Assembly: GCA_964019055.1 (NCBI GenBank)
Contig: OZ025221.1
Location: 5,410,968-5,474,967, forward strand
Source: Anthopleura xanthogrammica
Taxonomy: Eukaryota; Cnidaria; Anthozoa; Actiniaria; Actiniidae
DNA: 64,000 nucleotides
Reading direction: 5' to 3'
Shown here: positions 23,701 to 57,300 of the stretch, piece by piece
Position numbering within the stretch: the first letter of the stretch is position 1
Layout of the letters: the number at the start of each line of letters is the position of its first letter
The notes under the pieces: generated by a model
The model's database searches: none
What the model was told of the DNA's origin: nothing
What the model saw: the letters and a program-made list of their open reading frames with translations, nothing else
Translations under genes and position numbers: made by a program

Positions 23701-26700
23701 GAAACAACAACAGTCACAAACTTTGAACCAAACTTTCCTAAAGGTGCAAACCGACAAGGAGAAGAGTACTGGTTCTGAAAATGACCAGCCATGATACATT
23801 CTTCTGCCGTCAAAAAGTGTGTGTCGATGCCACGCAACTGTTTTACTGTTCCTTTCTTGACATCATCGGGAACAAGGTCAGTAAAGATCCATCCTACAAA
23901 CTGTAGCCCAAGATCTGCTGCTACTTTTTGTACTGCATCGTTGTTGTGGTCTGGCTGGAGTTCCACACTGTCTGGGGTACATTCCTGAAAAAGATTCCAC
24001 AAAATTTTTGACACTTTTGCACTACTGTAGATCCAAGAGGAGAGGGGGCAATGACTTGAATTCCCAAGAGATTTGGAATTTGACCAACACCCTCTGAATT
24101 CCATAGATTTGCCAATTCAAGGTGCTTTTCAAACTGAAAAGTTTTAGAAAATAAATGTCTCCCTAACAGAGGTGGTTAGAATTTCCAAGGTGTGTGGTGG
24201 GTCTGAGGAGAGCACATTGTGTAGTTCCAGAGAACAACCCTCCCTCTGAGAGGAGGTATATTGTGGAGTTTCAGTACCTTCCCCATGGGAGAAATTGGAA
24301 TTTCCAAGGGGTGGGGAGGGTCTGAGGAGCTGGTATATTGCATAGTTATATACAACACAACCATAGAGAAAATTGGGATCTCCAGTGGATGGAAAGGGCA
24401 TCTTACCTGAGGTGGTTCATAGATAGCTGCTACTACGGCTCTTATACCAAGAGGTACTTCTTTATGATGCTCATATCGACCAATCAAGATTCCGATACGC
24501 TAAAATTGAATACCAAGACTCCATTTATCAGTTTGTAAGGTTTGTTGATGATTATTAAAAAAGGTTGACAATTGCACATATCAAGTAACTGTTAATGACA
24601 TTGATGATGATGATGATGATGATGATGATTGTGATAATAATGGTAGTTATAGCAGTCTATTATGATTCTGAATAGTGATGATTATGAAGATGGGGTTGAT
24701 GACAATAATGATGAAGATGGTGATGACAATGGCAGTCATGGTGATGATGAAGGTGAGGATGATGGTTATGACTGTGATGAGGAGGAGGAGGAGGATGATG
24801 GTATTGATGATGATGATGAATATGAGGATGATTGTGTTGATGATGATGATGATGATGAGGATGATTGTGTTGATGATGATGATGATGATGGTGTTGAGGA
24901 TGATGAGGATGAGGATGATTGTGTTGATGATGATAATGATGATGATGACTGTGATGATGATGATGAGGAGGAGGAGAAGGAGGAGTATCATACCTGGTTT
25001 CCTGTTCTTCTCCAGTAATCTAGAAAAGGTTCTACAATTGAAGGATTCTCAAACAATATGTTGTCCACATGTCTATATTCCTATGGGACAAAAAAACAGT
25101 AATTTATAAAACAAAAACAGCATTACTCCAGACTTACTTCATTATTACTATCATTACCTGTCTTTTTAAAGTGATAGCACTTGGTTGACATTTCGTACAG
25201 ATTCCACCCGGCCATGGAGGGTGTTCAGTACAACCTGGTTTGATTTTACAACTGATGTCTTCAACTACTGCAAACTTTCCCCTACAAGATTTAATATTTT
25301 AGTTTGGAAATCAAAAATAATAGGAAGATGCAAAATACCTCTTTACCTTGGGCGTAATGTTTTCCCATTTCATACCACCTGTCATTCCCTTGAGTGTCAT
25401 TTCTTTGTTAAATGGTTGCACATGAGAAGACACATGAATATCAATGCAACTCAAACAAAGAATCTTATTTCCAAGAGAATTACAATTGGTCTGAAATGGG
25501 AAAATATTACACCCAGGCTAAAAAAGGTCTCTGCTTTGGTGGATTGTGATCATTGTTCTTACTGATTACTTACTTGTCAGTGCCGTGACAGAGTCTTTTC
25601 AGGTAGGCATGGAAAGACATGTGTTTGATGGGAGGTTCATGTTCCTTTAGATATGTTTCATCATATGGCTGCAAAACATAGTCATCAAAAATGATAATAA
25701 GCAGTCTATATTATAGGATATTGAATATAATAGTAGTGCATGTGTGTGTGGGTGGGTGGACGAAAGTCGGCCAATCTACTGCTACAGTAGTAACACAATA
25801 TATTAATGCATACCTCGAAAGGGACACAGTGTATACATTTACTATGGTCTCCATGGTGACACCTGTGGAAAAATTGTCGCATTCCAGTTGTTATTAGTAA
25901 TTAGTATAAATACAAAGGTGATTATACAAAATCGCGTGCTCTGATTGGTTTTCTATCTCGGATTATCAGCCGATAATCACCTTTTAGAAAAAAGGGCTGT
26001 CAGCGTGACTGTCGCGCTTTTAAAAAATAAAATATTTTCACTTTCAATGTTGTTTCCTTCTTTCTTTTTTGAAATAATCACCTTTTTATTTATACTAAAA
26101 CAATTATTCACCTCAAGCTCAGTGGTTATCGATGAATATTTATCTCGCAGCTCGAAGACTCGCCGCTCGGTAAATATTCATCGATAATCACTTCGCCTTC
26201 GGCGAATAACTGCTAATTATAGTGATGTTTTAAAACAAGGATAATAACAAATGGAATAATATTAATCATAAATACATAATAATAATAATATCAATAATAT
26301 CAACAAAGCTTTTAGTAATTTAAGCTAAGATCAAACGTCCAACTTCACATGAGCCAAACACATTGAAAGTAGTGGATAATACGGTGGTCCTCTTTGATGT
26401 CATTAGGTTCAGTTAATGGTAAGTTTGACGTTTGACCTTAGTCTTAATAATTTAAATTCATGTAAACTAGTCAATGTCTAGACATAGACATGGAATACAG
26501 GGCTCAAAATAACAGCCAGTCATATGCCGGTAAAGCAAGGGCGGATCCAGCCAAAATTTTAGAGGGGGGCTAATTGAGTTTCGTCCATCAACACAACGGA
26601 AAACAATAAAAAAAAGCATCTAACTTTAACAAATACTGTCTTTTTTCTTCTGAAGAGGGGGGGGGCTTCAGCCCCCCTTTGCCCCCCCCCCCCCCCCCGG

Positions 26701-28313
26701 ATCTGCCCTTGTAAAGATTTCCGGCATATGATTTATTTTTTTTCAAATATGACTAGTCAACATGTCCGTTCAAAACTGTATTTGACCAGTCAAGTACAAA
26801 ATTTGGCCAGACATTGACCGTTGACTGGCTGTTATTTTGAGCCCTGAAATACACTTTGCACCCTATGAGGACTTGTAAAAAATTCCAAAGTTTCAGTAGT
26901 GCATAATAATAATATTTAATGTTATATTGATAAATAATAATTTACATGTGAGGATCTTTTTCCCTGTGAATGAGGCCATCTTCTTTGAACAGGAACACAT
27001 CAATATCATCTTCCTTAACATCATTAGACGATCCACCACTGGTAGATGATGATGATGATGATGACATTGATGTCCATGGTGCTGATGCATCATTAGAAGA
27101 AACCTCTGATGCCAAGAGTTTGGAATTGTCAAGGAATAACATATCTCCATGTCTGCAATGATGAATAATGGAATATGTTGAAATCATATGATTACGGGAA
27201 ATACATATACCACTCCCATATAGTGGGAATAGTGTTAGACCTCCCTCTCTACTTCCTGGATGGAGATGGGTGGTGAGAGGAGAAGAGGGGATGGGATGGA
27301 AGAGAATGGGAGAGGACCAGAGAGAAAGCAAGGGGTCTCTTGAGTCACATTCATAGGAGAAGGAAGATGGGCAGAGAGTGGAGGAAGGGAGGAAAGGAGA
27401 GGAGGAGAGGTAGCTAAAAATCCTCAACCTTCACAAATTCGATTCCTTCATTGGAAAAATATGATGGGGGGGGGGGGGGGGGTCCTAAGCCCTCTGATAC
27501 TTACTTTAGTGAAATATAATCTACAGTCTTTCGTGTTGAGCTTTCAATTTTTTCAGTTTTGTTTCTATTCTTATACAATGTCCAGCCTTTTTTTGGGAGA
27601 GAGAGTTCTGTTTCAACCTAAAATAAGCAAACCAACAATAGTTATCAGAAAACCTAGACCTATTCTCTCAAAATTGATTTTTCATAATATACTTTCAAAA
27701 ATATTTTCATAAGACGAACATAGCATCTAAGATCATGCAGTAATAGGCTAGAAAATGTAAAGAAATCTTTAGAAAAGATGATAAATAAAAAGTGCTTAGT
27801 CATGACTAAATTATAGTCAGAATGAAATTCTATTATATCTTCGCAAATATAACTTACCACACAAAACAATGTGCGAATTTTGTACATTAAAGTAAACCTA
27901 AGAATGTGTTAAATAATCATTACCAGTGAATCCAAAGGAACTTAATCACCTAGAAAATGAAGTCCTAATTCTAAGAAAAATTACAAGAAAAATCGTGAAA
28001 TTTTTAAATGTTGAACATGGGAGAAAGCTGAGCGGCAAAAAAACATGTTCGTCCTATAACCCAACTCTGTCTCACCAGATGGACTTGTATATATAGTTAT
28101 TCATAAACTTTATTATCTTTTTATAATATAAGCTTACCTTTTTTAAAAATGTCGAAAGTGTTTCATCAGGAGAGGCTTTCACTCTGACGGTCCCCTCGCT
28201 GGACTGTATTCTTACAATCTAAAAAATAAAATAACAGCGTTAACTATTTGAACTGAGACTTAAACCATAGTTTAATAAAGATATCTAGTTATAATTCTCA
28301 CCATTGGAGCCAT
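20703..28313 (-). CDS. NPLOC4: Nuclear protein localization protein 4 (p97/UFD1 cofactor)
   Basis: 17 exons, 620 residues (human 608): 28302-28313, 28138-28218, 27505-27617, 26946-27152, 25814-25862, 25574-25668, 25158-25281, 24994-25080, 24407-24499, 23699-23984, 23003-23040, 22763-22885, 22551-22622, 22162-22263, 21769-21885, 21132-21243, 20703-20854. Order: N-terminal ubiquitin-like domain ([17 protein letters not shown]); NPL4 zinc-finger region with [12 protein letters not shown] and [16 protein letters not shown]; a catalytically inactive MPN fold ([22 protein letters not shown]-like [22 protein letters not shown]); and a C-terminal NZF finger (WTCKHCTF...CEMCGLP) that binds ubiquitin. 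NPL4 and UFD1 recruit polyubiquitinated substrates to the p97 unfoldase for ERAD and chromatin extraction. Summed exon length is divisible by three. The first coding exon is only four codons (MAPM). Confidence 0.95.
21951..22090. repeat. Fold-back MITE, family A copy 3
   Basis: TTCCCATTGCAGACCATGTT at the left pairs with CACATTGTTTAAAATGGAAA at the right; same internal GAATAAGATTCC motif. NPLOC4 intron. Confidence 0.65.
23500..23632. repeat. Palindromic element with ATGGCAAGG ends
   Basis: TTATTATATGGCAAGG at the left and CCTTGCCATATGATAAA at the right are inverted. The flank from 23340 carries related ACTGTAAGTTATGGAC motifs. NPLOC4 intron. Confidence 0.5.
24603..24990. repeat. GAT/GAG-rich trinucleotide satellite
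   Basis: Imperfect GATGATGAT arrays with GAGGAGGAG blocks in an NPLOC4 intron, ending at the donor side of the exon 24994-25080. ORFs of Asp/Glu, Met or Ile runs here are artefacts. Confidence 0.8.
25336..25534. repeat. Fold-back MITE, family A copy 4
   Basis: CTCTTTACCTTGGGCGTAAT at the left matches the reverse complement of the right flank (AGACCTTTTTTAGCCTGGGT). The internal CATTTCAGACC-type and TGTCATTCCCT motifs are shared with copies 1-3. NPLOC4 intron. Confidence 0.65.
26096..26218. repeat. Palindromic repeat around TATCGATGAATATT
   Basis: CAATTATTCACCTCAAGCTC..GGTTATCGATGAATATTTA pairs with AAATATTCATCGATAATCAC..GGCGAATAACTGC. The large first NPLOC4 introns hold several such fold-backs. 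Confidence 0.6.
26498..26846. repeat. MITE with CAGGGCTCAAAATAACAGCC ends, carrying a nested insertion
   Basis: The left end CAGGGCTCAAAATAACAGCC and the reverse complement of the right end are identical for more than 20 bp. The CATATGCCGG / CCGGCATATG pair near the middle is split by a second element (26537-26711). Degenerate relatives of the ends occur near 42520-42690 and 57455-57605. Confidence 0.75.
26537..26711. repeat. Inner MITE with CAAGGGCGGATC ends
   Basis: CAAGGGCGGATCCAG at the left and GGATCTGCCCTTG at the right, flanked on both sides by TAAAG (probable target duplication), inside the outer MITE. Contains long G and C runs. Confidence 0.65.
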
Positions 28314-29176
28314 GGTTTTCGTATAAGGGAATATTCTACAGGGTTTTTTGTGATTTCTTTCAAAATTTTCTTGTCTTCTTGTCGGCCATTTTGTCTTGAG
28401 ATTAAGCTGCCAGGCCTCAACTAGGGACGCAAGAGACTGGTACCTAAATATGTGAGCGAGTGCGCGCAACTGCAAAAACTCGGAGTTTCGCATGGATTTT
28501 ACATCCTAAAGCCTCCCACGTGGTACAAGATTTTTACCGATTTTTAGTCCTCAGTGATACAAATGACATACCGGGTCTGCTTGTCATAGCAAGGGGTTAA
28601 TCATCTACGGTCTAGAGGCCGATTAACCTCTCCCTTAGGCTTAGGCCGAGCTTCCTGATCAGTCTGTAAATCCAGGGATAGCGGTGTCGGGGCTGAAATC
28701 TCCGGCATAGCCGTAAACTGCCTCGCGCTGCCATACTGTGTTCAGCACTGCGTCTGGAGGAATAGTCCTTTAATCTTATGAATCAACAAAGATTCTTAGT
28801 TAAGCGCTAGGACAGAATTCCCAAATCTTTCTCGAAAAACAGGTGAACTTTCAGTGCGATTCGATTATCGCAGACTTTAGAAACGCAAAATGCGCATGCG
28901 TATTCCATAACAACGAAACGCGGCGCGGACACCAATCCTTTCAAATCAAGGACTCTGGATTGAAGTAGTATAAATTTGAGTTCCACTTCACAAAGTAGGC
29001 CACAAACAATTTTGAGAATCTATATTTCAGTGGATGACTGATTGGTTTTACGTTAGAGGAATTTTTCAAACGAGCAGAACCCTAGCTGGCTCGCCACTAC
29101 AGAAGTACATTAGGTACTTCTAGCACAGTACGGCCATGTACAAATTACTATTTTAAATATCATTTCATAATATTGT

Positions 29177-29477
29177 TAAGGCCGATTTACACGATACAAC
29201 TTTTGCTCACAACTGTAGTATGCAATCTGCTTTCGCCACGTTTACAACACGAATTGCGCCGTGTAAATCAACCCTACAACTGTTGTGTACGACTAGTCTC
29301 CCCCGCAGCCGTTTTTAGGGTCGACCCTAAAAACGGCTGCGGAGGAGACTGGTGTACGACAAGAAAAAAGTCGTAGCAAGTTGTAGGGTTGATTTACGTT
29401 ATGTAAGCGTTACGTAGGCTGATTACATGTGACAGTTATAAGCAAATTAAAGTTGTACCGTATAAATCGGACCTTAT
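29177..29477. repeat. Outer MITE with AAGGCCGATTTACACGATAC ends
   Basis: The left end AAGGCCGATTTACACGATAC and the reverse complement of the right end (AAGGTCCGATTTATACGGTA) match with few changes, both running into CAACTT. An inner GTGTAAATCAACCCTACAAC / TTGTAGGGTTGATTTACG pair is also inverted. It hosts a 59-bp palindrome. Confidence 0.75.
29294..29352. repeat. 59-bp near-perfect palindrome with 8-bp target duplication
   Basis: The arms of TAGTCTCCCCCGCAGCCG..GGGTC pair with GACCC..CGGCTGCGGAGGAGACTGG with about two mismatches and no loop. TGTACGAC occurs immediately on both sides (29286-29293 and 29353-29360), the expected 8-bp duplication of a hAT-type insertion. A relative with TTAGTCTCCTTCGCAGCC ends is at about 47140-47215. 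Confidence 0.85.
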
Positions 29478-30117
29478 CCTTCACTCATTCAGCACTATTA
29501 CATTCTCAGACAACAGCTCTTTTTTTATTTTAGACTCGTATTACAGGATTTACAGAGAGATTTCTAAATATAATCATGGTAAAAGAAAATAGAAAACGTT
29601 ACAAAATCGAGTGTTTATATTTTTCTTCTTGGATGATTTTTCCCATTCTTGTAATGAAATCGGATTTTATCAAATTGGGTTGATTTTATCAAGAAATTGA
29701 AATCTGAAAACGGCAACAAGGTCAGTGTCTATTTTGTCTTTAAGCAGCAAAAGTCATTGCAATTTTGAAAATTTCTAAATCAAAACGATATATATTTATA
29801 TTTAGAAAAGTATTTTTGTTCAAATATTTTCGGTACTCTTTCAGCCCAACCCTCAATAACGGTTCTACCCTTTTTTATCCCTATTTTTTTTTCCTGGGAT
29901 TGATTCACTTTATCTTATGGACTTCACCCTTTGGCCACGTAACACTCCCTTTTGGCATGGTATAGGCCAAACCTTAAGCCCAACACTCTTTTCCCTCCCT
30001 GCGCTGACCCCACCCCTTCTCCTGGACACCACCCATTTCTTCTAATAGAATAGATATCTCTTGCTTCCCACCCCTTAATTCTCCCTACCCCTCCCTGCAT
30101 ATTCTCTTATCAAAACA

Positions 30118-30378
30118 GCTACAATCTTGGACAAAAAGGGTTGAGAATTTTTGATCATATCAAAAAAATGGAATTTTCCTCATAAAATATTATCTAAACT
30201 AAAATTCCCCCTCCCCCCCAGCACAATGTTGGTTCCATTGGCTAGCACAGTTCCCTCTCGACAGACCCAACATTGTTCTGGGGGGAGGGGGGTCGTTCGA
30301 GAGGGATTTAACTGTGTTTTACACAATATATCCTTAAAAACTCAAAAATTCTCAACCATTTTGTCCAAGATTGTAGCT
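30118..30378. repeat. MITE with 37-bp ends in the BTAF1 3' UTR
   Basis: AGCTACAATCTTGGACAAAA at the left; the reverse complement of the right end continues the match through GGTTGAGAATTTTTG. An inner CCCCCCAGCACAATGTTGG / CCAACATTGTTCTGGGGGG pair is also inverted. It ends 16 bp from the BTAF1 stop codon. Confidence 0.85.
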
Positions 30379-30394
30379 TAGCCAAATGATTTCA

Positions 30395-53935
<23,541 letters not shown>

Positions 53936-54335
53936 CTTTAAGCTCTAAAATTAAAGCAAATAAATTTTTAATTCACCATTTTCTTGTCATCCAGAGCTCT
54001 TTGTCATGGTGGCAGACATTTTGCTCTTCCTCTCGTTCCCAGTCCTCAGATCGTGAGCAAATTATAACCAACAAGGGTAGGGAAAGGAATATTTTGTTCT
54101 CAAAAAAAATCTTCTCCTCCCTACAGAGTAGAATTTTGTGTCAAACGCGCGTGGCAATCTTTTCCCGCTCATTTTTTTGATACCGTCAAGAGCCAATCAA
54201 AAACGAGGTATTTTAATCGACCAATCAAAAGTGTTGTTATATTTGTGTTGCAATTTTGAGTGAAGGACAGCAATTTTCAAAGTAGTTGCAGAAGAAGAAG
54301 AAGAGCAGAAGTTGAAAATTTTTGCTTAGTTTTTG
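53936..54335. promoter_or_regulatory. Shared bidirectional promoter of BTAF1 and MEIOB
   Basis: 400 bp separate the two start codons. It contains an E2F-type TTTCCCGC at 54161-54168 and two CCAAT boxes at 54193-54197 and 54221-54225, 28 bp apart. No TATA box is obvious in either direction. An arrangement of NF-Y plus E2F sites is common in cell-cycle genes; use here is inferred. Confidence 0.55.
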
Positions 54336-57300
54336 ATGGAAAAAATCACTTTTTTACCGGCTAAAATGAACGGTCTTGATGCTTTTGGTACGCAGTCAGC
54401 ATGGCCGGATGGTACTACTATCACAGATGACAGAATGGTTGTTAACGGAAGGAATTATATTCGAGACCTGACTCAGGGAATGCAAAACACTGTAAGGAAG
54501 TCATAAGCTTAAATCATCGTCAACTTTTATTACTACATGCTGATATTTTTGATACTTCTAACAATTTCAGGTCTTGGTGGGCTTGGTCATAACTAAACAA
54601 GAAAAACGTTCATTTGAAGACAAGAAAAGTAAGAATGAAAAACGCACATTATTAATTTTTTTGTAATAATTTACTGATATGATGAAATTCGATGACACCA
54701 TATTCCCATATAGTCAAATGCAAGCTTTTTACTTCCCTGATACGCTGTATGCGCTCATTGGTCTGTAAGTAGCTCGGAAAATTTCCCAAAGTTTGGCATT
54801 TTTTTGTGTCTGGTAAATTTTGGGAGTAAACGAAATTCTGAAATCGCGGGGGGGGGATCGCAAGCCTTTCACCCAACCAGTATCTGCACCTGATATTATT
54901 GGCTTTGTTAATTCACCATAGCAACAAATGTCCATGTGCTGGGGACTTTATACTAGGGATCTTGGGAAATGTTGAAGTTCCTCTGAAAACTTTTTTAAAA
55001 CATTTGAGGGGCTGTTTCCTACTCCTACAAAAAAGGGATGTCCATACACCAAGATAAAAGTGCACCTTCTCTCACCAGTGTACATTTTTCAGTTTTCAAT
55101 TTTTATTCCTTTTTCACTCCCCTTAGCACAGTTGATCTGATTATTCCTTTATTATTTAGATCCTGGTACCACAAGATCTCACTTGCATTTCACACTAAGA
55201 GACAACCCCACTGATTTTATCAATGTCAGCTGTTGGGGTTCTGATACTAATATTAGCAACCTAGCAAAAGCATTCAAGATCAATGATGTTGGTAAGAAAT
55301 CTTCCCCATCCAGAAAACAATCATTGACTGTAAGAACAATCAATATTTTCTCTACGTCATCTAGACATTATTGAAGTGCTGGATTCAAGTACTTAATTAA
55401 GAGTCTTTTATCTGATAGTTGAGGTCAGAAATGCACAAGTCCAGGCAAAGAGAAACACAGAAGCTGAAGAAAGATGGAGTCCTTGGACCCCAAGGTATGA
55501 ATGAACTTGGTGAACACTTTTAAATTACACTTTCTCAAAGTCCCTCCCCTGCCCCCTTCCCGGGCCTGCTTCTTACTCCACACGCACCTCTAGTGAGTTG
55601 CTAAGTATCCACTACTACAAGTTCAGGGCTTTAGCAAGGCCAAAAAAATTGGGGGGGGGGGGCCTATGTCAAAAGTATTAGTAACAGACCAAGAATTTCC
55701 AGCCCAGCCACCTAGGCCCCTCCCCCTGCTACGGCCCTGAAGTTACCCACTTGTTAATGTATTTTTTAATATTATTCTATAGTGGACTTCAGCTTAGTGT
55801 CAATGAGTCCCATTCGTCAGTCAGCCTGTATAGTGGATGGGATATAAATGATTTTGATGTGGTGGCTCATGTGCCAATAAAAGCAAGCAATGATTTCTAT
55901 ACTTTGGGAGACATTATAGCCAATGGTCAAAGCCTTCATGGAGAACACATCAATATCATGGCAGCAGTAAGGAGTGTAAGCATGCCATCAATCTCTTTTT
56001 ATTAGGATTAAAAGAAATGTGTTTTATAAGTTCCAATGCTAGATTGCAAAATATTATGTTAATGATTATTTGATCATGGTTGCTGCAGTACAAATGAACA
56101 TTTATCATAGTAACTTTCATTCCTTCCTCAGGAGGACATCAAGTTGTTTTTAATATTTTAATGACAGAGAACCAGAATTGCTTTTACTCCATCAAGGAAC
56201 ACACATGCAGCCTTTTGTACCCAAAAGACTTAGTTGCCCAGGAAAAGGGAGTGGGGGTACTTAAAAGCCTTTTTTATGGGGATGCTCACAACCCCTTACC
56301 CTTTTATTTCAAATTTCTGCAAAAAGGTATCCCTTTCATATAACTTTGAAGAAAAGAAACCTTTTTTCATATATGTACCTTTGGCGAAGAGGGACCCTTT
56401 TATATGCCTTTTAGAAAAATTATAATTGATCACCACATATATGCAAGCAACTTTGGCTTGATTTCCCTAAATGATAGTTTTAGCTTCACCTTTTTATACT
56501 GGCATTGTGAAGCCCTACCCTTTTCATTACCTAAACTCATGTATTCCCAACCTCTTTCTTTACCAAAATTCACAAATTCCCAACCCTTTTCTATACCTGT
56601 GGCCTGAAAAATACCCCTTTTGGGTGGAGCTTCTCCATATTATAGTCCACTAAAGGTAGTACCCGCCCACACAAGGCTTATATATAGTGTAAAATTTTAT
56701 TATTAACCTAAATTATTACTATCTTTTAAGGGGTGTACCTTGGGACTTATTTAACCATTTTGCAAATGATAATTAAGGTGTCTTTACTTTTTACTTATAA
56801 TTTAGATTGGTAAGCCAAGAGATATCACAACAAAAATGGGCAGACAAGTGAAAAGATGTGAGATCAAACTTTTTGATGATACAGTCTCATCATTCCCATT
56901 AATAATGTAAATATTTTTCTAAAGATAAAAACCTTAGAAAGTAAATGATATTAAATGAGACTAAATGAAAAATGTGAAATGAAAATTTGTTGAATTCTTA
57001 GTCATTTCTTTTTGTCTATTTATTTATAGCTGGGATGCTGAGCTTATTGAGCTTTCACAAACTTGGCTACCAAAAGATTTTAGTAGGTTTAAAACTTATC
57101 AATCTATTGATTATGAGTCTTACATATACATTGAGTTTTCAAAAATGTTTACAATTAAGATTGAATGGAATCTCCTTTATTTTGCAGTTTTGTTCATAGC
57201 TGATGTTAAGGTGACATTTGATAACTTCAGGAAGGCAATGGTTGCAACCTGTGACTCTAAAACTATCATTACTACCAACCCTGGTAGGTTAATTAGATAT

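Larger units (their letters stand above)
28314..30394. other. Intergenic region, NPLOC4 promoter and BTAF1 3' UTR
   Basis: About 2 kb. It contains a nested palindromic transposon pair (29177-29477) and a MITE (30118-30378) abutting the BTAF1 stop. I see no gene. BTAF1 has no close canonical poly(A) signal; the nearest minus-strand AATAAA is near 29523. Confidence 0.5.

Noticed and set aside
56161..56653. Three overlapping plus ORFs in the MEIOB intron
   Set aside because: No recognisable domain; the region shows degenerate repeated AACCCCTTACCC/ACCCTTTT motifs.
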